A DNA stretch of 64,000 bases from the NCBI GenBank assembly GCA_021824145.1, contig JAKALM010000007.1, positions 62,001 through 126,000 of the forward strand. Reading direction: 5' to 3'. The position numbers were made by a program, and so were the translations under genes. The notes under the pieces were generated by a model, which had not been told where the DNA came from, searched no databases, and saw only the letters and a program-made list of their open reading frames with translations. The stretch comes from Bacteroidota bacterium (GTDB lineage Bacteria; Bacteroidota; Ignavibacteria; Ignavibacteriales; Ignavibacteriaceae). Of this stretch, positions 58,501-64,000 are shown in pieces (position 1 is the stretch's first letter; the number at the start of each line of letters is the position of its first letter).

Positions 58501-58717
58501 CACCTACATAATAAATGCTTGGGTTATCTGGAACTCCAACTACTGCACTTACTCTTCCGCCAGCAACTGCAGGGCCAATATTTCTAAATTTCAAATCGGC
58601 AAAAAGATCCGTTGAATCCTTATGCATAGCTTTTTCTTTTTGCTGAGGCATTCCATAGATTGAAATCAATGATAAAAAGAAAAGTAATAGAAAATAATTC
58701 AATACTTTCTTTAACAT
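55514..58717 (-). CDS. Secreted sortilin/VPS10-like BNR-repeat protein
   Basis: Signal peptide (YFLLLFFLSLISIYG) and then a large propeller made of many Asp-box blades (TTDEGSSW, SPDGGTTW, KDGGETW, TTDGGDTW, TKDGGEHW, STDNGNNW) at about 45-730. The rest has a FlgD-like beta domain (PVLIKILNMDGSEIDTLHG) and a helical C-terminal region. Such proteins occur widely in Bacteroidota and are annotated as sortilin-like or exo-sialidase-like, with unproven function. No sialidase RIP motif is evident, and no T9SS domain. The start ATG follows GGAGC. Monocistronic with its own terminator. Confidence 0.85.
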   Translation of the reverse strand: MLKKVLNYFLLLFFLSLISIYGMPQQKEKAMHKDSTDLFADLKFRNIGPAVAGGRVSAVVGVPDNPSIYYVGAAGGGVWKTTDEGSSWKAIFEKYPSSIGAIALAPSNPNLIWVGTGEANIRNDVLDGHGIYYSPDGGTTWDFMGLKNVGQISKIIIDPNNPNIIFVAAIGHAWGPNEDRGLYKTIDGGKTWKKVLFVNDSTGVSDVVFEPGNTQILLAGTWQVVRHPWGLIDGGKGSGVYQSKDGGETWKRLDKGLPKGLIGRISFATSLSNPQHVYALIESNHGTLWDSHDFGDHWNMVSNNHTLNVRPFYFSRMEVAPNNDETVYFLSFLITKSTDGGRTTKSINNSIHVDHHAIWIDPINPERIIEGNDGGAYESLNGGNNWRYFNNIPIEQFYQCATDTLLAYNIGGGLQDNNAWYGPSHNLNGGNIDGYHWFPVAGGDGEYVVPAPSDPNIIYSESQDGFLNRLDLKTGLRYEIRPYLFDAGDKKPADLKYRFNWTTPIAVSYHNANEVYLGANVLFKTTDGGDTWKVISPDLTRDDKSKQQISGGPINYDISGAETYGTIISISLSPQDSKVIWIGTDDGQVQYTKDGGEHWTNVTRNIPNLPEWGKIYQIDVSPFSPSTCYIIDDRHMLDDRKPYVYRTDDYGKTWTLITKNLPDDEPAHVVREDPNKKGFLFLGTETSLYFSTDNGNNWTKMKSNFPTAPVFDLKFVKQTHDLVVATHGRGIFVLDNITPLENFDKKVEENDFTFFTTLPVYQLYTWWKGGFDEPGKYSAPNPPGGAVINYYLKSEIKPSKEKGKHDSVPVLIKILNMDGSEIDTLHGTTKEGLNRLEWNLHYKSGVPLAADTVHGRRGGVHYGPEVLPGTYKISITVDGKTETQNIEVKADPRMNYNFEAAKSQFAAVKKVQDDISTMNAMLNRIDVIHNQIENFNSSVKGITSKPLDNENEYHPILFKGHQIDSALIALKDTILSTKAQKGVGEDDIHYLSHFHDWFGGLYYSIAGAYDKAPSQVQLDQMNELEGQLKIYLDKFNEILGTSIPEFNTLASGKSLPILLAGEKIILK

Positions 58718-59004
58718 TTTGCTGCTCCTTTCTTAAATAAATAAAAATACAAAATTGATATTGTAAAACTATATTATGACTTTAAACTTTTTAAAATATT
58801 CATTAGCAATTCTATAATTGAAAAGTTAAAAAGTTATTGATATTTATCATCGGATAATAATTCGTGGTCATTTGAAGTTTAAATATGGGGAATCATCTTA
58901 ATTTATCGTCCAACATATTTCTTTATCTGAGCATTTAATTAAAGCGGCATGAAAATAATAATTTCCATTAAGAATAAAAATTAATTTTACATGATTGGCT
59001 TTTA

Positions 59005-59469
59005 CTATTTGATTTCAATCTCAACAAAATTTAAGAATTTAATTTTCTTTGTGAAGTAATCAGTAATAATATCAACAGAATTTTTTTGGCCCGGCCAGGC
59101 TAACATTTTTTTCGCTTTAGTTGGACTCACCCATTTATAATCGGAATGCTCATCACTAATTTTAACTTTCGAACCTTCATCCACTAAAACAGCAAACACC
59201 GGCAAAATAGAAACATAATCTTTTTCTGGATAATAAAATGAATTTATGTTTGGTGCTGTCCAAAATTTATGCGGTTTTAATCTAGTTTCTTCTTTTATTT
59301 CTCTTAACGCAGCTTCAAATGCTTTTTCTCCTTTGCGTATTTTACCTGAAACCATTTGCCATAAGCCTGGATAAATTTCTTTTCCAGATCTTTTTAAAAG
59401 TAAAAATTCTATACCGTTTTTAGTTTTTCTAAAAACATGAGCCTCAATTAGTTCAGAGATAATTTTCAT
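59005..59469 (-). CDS. NUDIX hydrolase
   Basis: The Nudix box (GKIRKGEKAFEAALREIKEE, then T) matches GX5EX7REUXEEXGU. The 154-residue protein resembles dihydroneopterin triphosphate and nucleotide pyrophosphohydrolases of the MutT group (QMVSGKI before the box). Cytoplasmic. It follows the large envelope protein gene by 58 bases on the same strand. The substrate is not clear. Confidence 0.88.
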   Translation of the reverse strand: MKIISELIEAHVFRKTKNGIEFLLLKRSGKEIYPGLWQMVSGKIRKGEKAFEAALREIKEETRLKPHKFWTAPNINSFYYPEKDYVSILPVFAVLVDEGSKVKISDEHSDYKWVSPTKAKKMLAWPGQKNSVDIITDYFTKKIKFLNFVEIEIK

Positions 59470-59527
59470 TTAGTAACCTTTTTTTAGATTGAATAATGTT
59501 AGTGTTATTCTCGTTTTAATTTTTAAT

Positions 59528-62500
59528 TTAAAAGAAAGCTCTTACCTCTGCGCGCAGTGTATGCACAGTTTTATCACCGCCTTGGGCTCTTCCATCATAG
59601 CTTACAGTTGATTGCAAATTTGCAGAAAGTCTGTAATCAAAATTAAAACGCCAAAAATAATTTTTCCCGACCAAATTTCCTTGAGTCATTTCAAATGGAA
59701 TATAATTTTGCGTTGTGTTCGCATTTAATTCGTCTCGCTCAAATTCAATTCTTAGTCTTCCACTTCCTGCAAAGGAAAAATTGAATCTTAACAGCTGAGA
59801 ATTTATGTCTATTATTGTCGGGTTTACTGGAAGATCATCTTCTCTTTTACCGACAGAAAATTTAAAACCTACTTCAATATTTTGCTGCGGCCGATAAGAA
59901 AAATCTGAGTTAATACTATTTCCTGTAATTTCTCTTCTTCTTGTTGAAGTAATTGGAGCGTTAACATTATCGCTTTCATTTACCAAATCAGTTTGATTAC
60001 TAATTTCAGTAATCATTTTAAAATTTAATCTTAAGCTTCTCTCTCGGTTATAGCCGCGTTCAAATCCATCGCTGTATTGGTTTAGACTATTTTTTTGAGA
60101 ATACCTAATTCGCGCAGAAAATTCCGGATCATTTTCAAAAAGGTAAATATCCTGTTGAATAAAATTTGAGCCGTTTAGTGTTTTTTCGGGATTTAAAAAA
60201 TCCGAGAATTGTAGTAAATAAATTTTCTTATAATCTTGCTCTTGACTATTTTCTTCAACTCGCCAAAATGTTTCTGATGAAAACGGTTTTAAAATTTTTC
60301 CCATTAATGAATTCTGATCAAACATATCTTTATAATTAAATTTCCAGCGAGTGCTTGTCTTTAAATTAATTACAGGATAAAGTTTATCTGTTGGAACTGT
60401 AACTAAAACATAATCGCCGTCATAAAGGGTCGGCTGAAATTCATTTTCATCTTGAACGCCGTTATGATTAAGATCGCCAAGATAAATATAATTTCCTGCG
60501 CCTTTAGCAACTTGTACAAAAACCCTCTGAAGTTTAGCTGATCTTTGAGTTGAAACTTCATAATAAAGATCGCCATTTGCTGGAGTACCGAAATTAAATC
60601 TGCTTTGCGTTCTAACTAGAATAGTTTGATTATTTAAATAACCAAGTTTCTTAAAAGAATCGTTATAATTTTTATTTACAACCGTTAAGTTCAGTGTTGA
60701 ATTTACTTGTCTGATTCCGCTATAATTAAGTTCAAACGTTCCACCTGTAGATTTTGCTTGTTCGGTCATTATTCCATTTAGCGGCAGATAGTCTTCTCTC
60801 AAAGAATATTTAGTCGTCAATTTAAAACCATAAAATTCAACCAAATCTAAAAAAGGATCAATCTCATAATATTTCAAGCTTGTAACGAAAAGCGAATCGA
60901 TTCCTGATTGAGTATCTTTTTTGTCTTCAGCAAGAAAACTTATTCCAGGTTTTAATTTCCAGAACGAATAATATCCGCTTCCTTGCTGCCTAAGCCAATT
61001 AGTTTTTAAAGATGCATTATCCGAAGAAACATAATCTAAATTATAACTCAACGAATAATTTTTATTGTCTGTAAAATTTAAAACGTTATTAAATCTATCA
61101 GAATAAAAATCTTCGCCGCGTTTTAAATAAGAATAAGAAGAATTTAAATTCAGCTCATTTATTGGAATCAAATTTAAGTTAAGTTCACGCAATGTTTCAC
61201 TTTCCGGAGTCTGAGTATTTGTAACATTAAAATCGCGATTAAATTCAATCGAATTAATTCTGTCGAGAGAAGAATAGCGATCTTGAATAAATCTATCTTT
61301 ATAAGAAATTCCCATTTGTCCCAAACTCAAATTTCCGATTTCAATTTTTCTTGGATTAATTTTAAAAAAGATATTTCTGGCGTATCCAAAATCTTTGCTT
61401 TTATCAATTGAAGAAAATTTATTTTGATTAAAATTGCTTCCGGCTAGCTCTATGGACAAACTGATTCCTTTCTCTGGGAAATAATTTAAATTTAAATCAC
61501 CGACTTGAGTTTGCTGAGGCAGCGGCAAAAAGATTATTGGTAAGTAGTCGCCTTGCTTAATTCCTACAAATTTAAAATTGCCGATGCTTTGGCGAATATA
61601 ATCACCTTGCTGAGTTCCGACATAACTGAATGAAACATTGTAAATTGAATTTGTATTTCCAGGATTATATAAATAATATGAATATGTTTGCCCGTTTATT
61701 AAAGTATCAATTTTTTGATAAAGCCCACGAATAACTCCCTGAGAATCCGGTGGCGCTAAAGACACTCCGGTTTTTGTTGCTTTAAATCTATCATTTCCTG
61801 CAGCAGCTAAAATAGTTTTATCAGAATCCGAAAGTGTAATATCAACTGGAGAATTTTCATCATCGCCTTCCTGCAAATATTGGAAATTAATCCCAAGTTT
61901 ATTATTGAAAAGTTTCGATTCAACTCCGGCTCCGAAAAAATTTCTTGAATATTGTCTGTCAGTATATTCAAAGTCAATCGTAACTCTGCTGGCAGCGGTT
62001 ATTAATCGATTTGGTGTAAAAGTTATTTGAGCATTCGCATAATCAATAATATAATCGTTTCTCTCACCGCGTTTAACTTCATTTCCATCAATATAAACTT
62101 TTTCAGTACCAGCAATTATTATAATATTTCTTTCGTTGTTTGCTCCATAAAGTTGATATGGGCCTTGAACTCCATCGCTGCCGTTAAATTTGTTAGTTGT
62201 AAACTTGCCTTTTGAACTTGCGATTGCAATGAAAGCTTTTTGTCCATTATAATTAAATTCACCAAGCAGTCCTTGAAGTTTTCTATCTATTAAACCAAAC
62301 TCACCGCTTTGTTTTTGCAGTTCATAATCTCCAAAAGTTCCAATTGCATTCGGATGTTTCACTTGAATAAAAACTTTATCCAATTCTTCAAGTGTCGCAG
62401 TATTACCTTCCGGTTGAATTGGATTATTTTCATCAGTTAAAGCAGCAACTACTTCAATATCTTTTGAAAGCCTTCCAGAAAGCTGCAGACGCAACCCGCT

Positions 62501-62995
62501 AGTTAAAGAAAAATCTTTTGTAGTGCCAACAGAAAATCCTCTTACAATTGTTCCACTTTTTTCAATTCCGCTGCCGAAGATTGACTCGGATGATAAAATA
62601 TTCTCAGCACTCTGAATCGCTCTTAATGTATCGCCTGTTTTTTCCTCAAATTTATAAACGAGAATATGTTTTTCATATTCATTCCTAAGTAAAATTCGAA
62701 CCGCTTGGTATGTAATAAAAATGGTATCAAAAATAGAATAATGAAGCGAATCGGATAATTTAAAGGAAGCGTTTTGATAAGAAATCTGATAATCATTTTT
62801 GCTTAAGAGTCTTTTATTCAAGCGGACGGTTTCTGTAAAAGGAATTATAGCCGGGTGTGAAAGTTTATAAGAGTTTTCAAAATTAACATGAAGTGTATCG
62901 GTAACAATTGAAGTATAATATTTTTCTTGTGCAGAAATTAACTGACAAAAAGTTAAACCTGCAAAAATGATGAAGAGTATATTCTTTAATCTCAA
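59528..62995 (-). CDS. Very large outer-membrane/envelope protein of unknown function
   Basis: The protein has a signal peptide (ILFIIFAGLTFCQLISAQ). Most of the 1155 residues are strand-rich with alternating polar and hydrophobic positions and many Asn/Tyr/Phe, which suggests a large beta-barrel or barrel-like structure. A stretch near residue 330 (IIDYANAQITFTPNRLITAA, then SRVTIDFEYTDRQYSR) resembles repeats seen in SprA-like proteins, but overall similarity to SprA (over 2000 aa) is not evident. It ends with an aromatic residue (RAEVRAFF), as outer-membrane barrels do. The start is TTG at 62995. I do not recognise a specific family. Confidence 0.7.
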   Translation of the reverse strand: MRLKNILFIIFAGLTFCQLISAQEKYYTSIVTDTLHVNFENSYKLSHPAIIPFTETVRLNKRLLSKNDYQISYQNASFKLSDSLHYSIFDTIFITYQAVRILLRNEYEKHILVYKFEEKTGDTLRAIQSAENILSSESIFGSGIEKSGTIVRGFSVGTTKDFSLTSGLRLQLSGRLSKDIEVVAALTDENNPIQPEGNTATLEELDKVFIQVKHPNAIGTFGDYELQKQSGEFGLIDRKLQGLLGEFNYNGQKAFIAIASSKGKFTTNKFNGSDGVQGPYQLYGANNERNIIIIAGTEKVYIDGNEVKRGERNDYIIDYANAQITFTPNRLITAASRVTIDFEYTDRQYSRNFFGAGVESKLFNNKLGINFQYLQEGDDENSPVDITLSDSDKTILAAAGNDRFKATKTGVSLAPPDSQGVIRGLYQKIDTLINGQTYSYYLYNPGNTNSIYNVSFSYVGTQQGDYIRQSIGNFKFVGIKQGDYLPIIFLPLPQQTQVGDLNLNYFPEKGISLSIELAGSNFNQNKFSSIDKSKDFGYARNIFFKINPRKIEIGNLSLGQMGISYKDRFIQDRYSSLDRINSIEFNRDFNVTNTQTPESETLRELNLNLIPINELNLNSSYSYLKRGEDFYSDRFNNVLNFTDNKNYSLSYNLDYVSSDNASLKTNWLRQQGSGYYSFWKLKPGISFLAEDKKDTQSGIDSLFVTSLKYYEIDPFLDLVEFYGFKLTTKYSLREDYLPLNGIMTEQAKSTGGTFELNYSGIRQVNSTLNLTVVNKNYNDSFKKLGYLNNQTILVRTQSRFNFGTPANGDLYYEVSTQRSAKLQRVFVQVAKGAGNYIYLGDLNHNGVQDENEFQPTLYDGDYVLVTVPTDKLYPVINLKTSTRWKFNYKDMFDQNSLMGKILKPFSSETFWRVEENSQEQDYKKIYLLQFSDFLNPEKTLNGSNFIQQDIYLFENDPEFSARIRYSQKNSLNQYSDGFERGYNRERSLRLNFKMITEISNQTDLVNESDNVNAPITSTRRREITGNSINSDFSYRPQQNIEVGFKFSVGKREDDLPVNPTIIDINSQLLRFNFSFAGSGRLRIEFERDELNANTTQNYIPFEMTQGNLVGKNYFWRFNFDYRLSANLQSTVSYDGRAQGGDKTVHTLRAEVRAFF

Positions 62996-63079
62996 ACGTT
63001 GATTTCAGTTTTGTGTATGCCAAATCTAATTTTACGTGATACTTTTATCAAGTCCATTAGATATAATTTTAAGAAAAAA

Positions 63080-64000
63080 TTAAAAAAGTATATTATCTTT
63101 TTTGCTGTTTGATAAAGCATTTTTTACAAAAATGCCCCAATATGAAGTTGGAGTATAATTCCAATCTGAAATTAAACAAGGATAGGCTGAAGGATGAAAA
63201 GACCAAGCAGTCCAGCTCAAATTCCTAGAATTTATATATTGAATAATTTCTTGAGCCCAAATATTGGGATCTGCTTGATAAGGATCTGGTTGGCAGCCAA
63301 CTTCACCAATATAAACAGGATGATAGTTAGAAATTAATCCGGCATGCAAATCCCAAGTAATAAAATCAGAACCTTTCCATGGATAAATATGAGAGCCATA
63401 AATAATTCCGTTACCGTTTGGATCTGATAATTCGTAGCCCTTTAAAACTCCGCTAAGATCATAGCCCCAATCCAAACCATTAATTATTACTAAATTTCTT
63501 GCGCCTTCAGATCGAATTGAATCAATTAAATTTTGCAGTCCAATAGAATTATAAGAAATATTATTTCCATTAATAATTTCTGAAACTTCACCGCCACTTT
63601 TCCAAATATTCCAATCAACATCATGTGGCTCATTGTAAAGGTCAAAAAGAACTCCGGGATTGTTTGAATATTTTTTTGCAAAATCTTTCCAGAAAATTAA
63701 GCTATTTTGATCAGGCATTTTATGCTGGCCCAAATAACTGCCCCAAATTCCGGCATCAGACCAATGAAGGTCAATAACTGCGTAAGCGCCGAGATTAATT
63801 GTTTGATTTATAGCCATTTCAACAATTGTTTTATATGATTTTCCACTGTCGCTTTGTCCATCAGCTTTTCCAAACCATCTATCTTGACATACTGGAAATC
63901 TGATTACATCAGCATTCCATTCTTTTACAGCTACTTGAATTGATTGAGAGATATGCTCACCTTGATTCGACCATTCAAGGCTTGGAATGTTTACCCCAGC
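63080..64000 (-). CDS. GH5-family glycoside hydrolase (cellulase-like), partial (N-terminus beyond window)
   Basis: The frame is open to the window edge at 64000, so the start lies outside. The barrel has GVNIPSLEW near the N-terminal end of the visible part, DLHW, the acid/base Glu in LYNEPHD and the nucleophile Glu in YIGEVG, all in GH5 order. It would cleave beta-1,4-linked glucans or mannans. The stop at 63080 comes soon after the barrel, so no sorting domain follows. It lies 84 bases ahead of the large envelope gene. Confidence 0.88.
   Translation of the reverse strand, partial: AGVNIPSLEWSNQGEHISQSIQVAVKEWNADVIRFPVCQDRWFGKADGQSDSGKSYKTIVEMAINQTINLGAYAVIDLHWSDAGIWGSYLGQHKMPDQNSLIFWKDFAKKYSNNPGVLFDLYNEPHDVDWNIWKSGGEVSEIINGNNISYNSIGLQNLIDSIRSEGARNLVIINGLDWGYDLSGVLKGYELSDPNGNGIIYGSHIYPWKGSDFITWDLHAGLISNYHPVYIGEVGCQPDPYQADPNIWAQEIIQYINSRNLSWTAWSFHPSAYPCLISDWNYTPTSYWGIFVKNALSNSKKDNILF

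Noticed and set aside
58300-58587. A 95-codon plus-strand frame (and a similar one at 57856-58212) inside the BNR-repeat gene
   Set aside because: It is antisense to a well-supported coding region, has biased His/Leu/Arg composition typical of a shadow frame, and has no ribosome-binding site.
58898-59018. A 40-codon minus-strand frame after the NUDIX gene, containing GNYYFHAALIKCSDKE
   Set aside because: It looks protein-like but has no start codon or ribosome-binding site and is stopped on both sides; too short to call a gene or pseudogene.

Overview
The window looks like a piece of chromosome from a free-living, AT-rich, Gram-negative member of the Bacteroidota/Chlorobi group, most likely an Ignavibacteria-type organism. 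This is inferred from several traits: TonB-dependent receptors with N-terminal carboxypeptidase-regulatory-like domains, a secreted protein ending in a type IX secretion (T9SS) sorting domain of the NYPNPFNP type, a SusA-like GH13 enzyme, type 2 isopentenyl-diphosphate isomerase, and a TPP riboswitch ahead of an outer-membrane receptor. Two promoters of the TTGAnn-N17-TATATT type point to ordinary sigma-70 signals rather than the TTTG/TAnnTTTG type of classical Bacteroidetes. TTG start codons with good Shine-Dalgarno sequences are common. No rRNA, tRNA, CRISPR array, IS element or prophage was seen.

Layout. 1-5.4 kb (minus): a TonB receptor followed by a large secreted protein cut by the window edge. 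5.6-7.0 kb (plus): a phosphohexomutase. 7.0-9.6 kb (minus): a DUF58 protein, a TPR lipoprotein and an alpha/beta hydrolase. 10-14 kb (minus): a T9SS-exported C39-like peptidase and a C45-type hydrolase. 14.1-19.3 kb (minus): purE, comEC, an alkaline-phosphatase-superfamily enzyme, dtd and prmC, tightly packed. 19.3-24 kb (minus): three overlapping cell-envelope genes (metallopeptidase/propeller/barrel, PQQ-like propeller lipoprotein, PEGA protein). 24.2-29.3 kb (minus): an operon fni - polyprenyl synthase - HPr - enzyme I - phosphoglucose/phosphomannose isomerase. 29.4-34.5 kb: two convergent SLC45-like sugar transporters and a secreted GH13 amylase. 34.8-38.1 kb (plus): smpB, tyrS, pyruvoyl arginine decarboxylase and TerC. 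38.1-42.8 kb (minus): a thiamine locus made of TPP riboswitch, TonB receptor, thiN and SSS symporter. 42.9-51.0 kb (minus): LysM-rich lytic transglycosylase, acyl-CoA carboxyltransferase, an ABC module whose ATPase has lost its catalytic motifs, an MBL hydrolase and aroC. 51.1-58.7 kb (minus): htrA, recO, mtnA, a PfkB kinase and a sortilin/BNR-repeat protein. 59-64 kb (minus): NUDIX, a very large envelope protein, and a GH5 glycosidase cut by the window edge.

How the genes fit together. Much of the window serves the envelope and polymer use: TonB uptake, secreted amylase and GH5, SLC45 sugar import, secreted peptidases and peptidoglycan turnover. The rest is housekeeping (translation quality control, isoprenoid, purine, chorismate and methionine salvage, DNA repair). 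The most interesting parts are the TPP-controlled thiamine locus, whose terminator/antiterminator can be read directly; the pseudo-ATPase ABC pair at 47.5-49.1 kb; and the three-gene overlapping envelope cassette at 19.3-24 kb.
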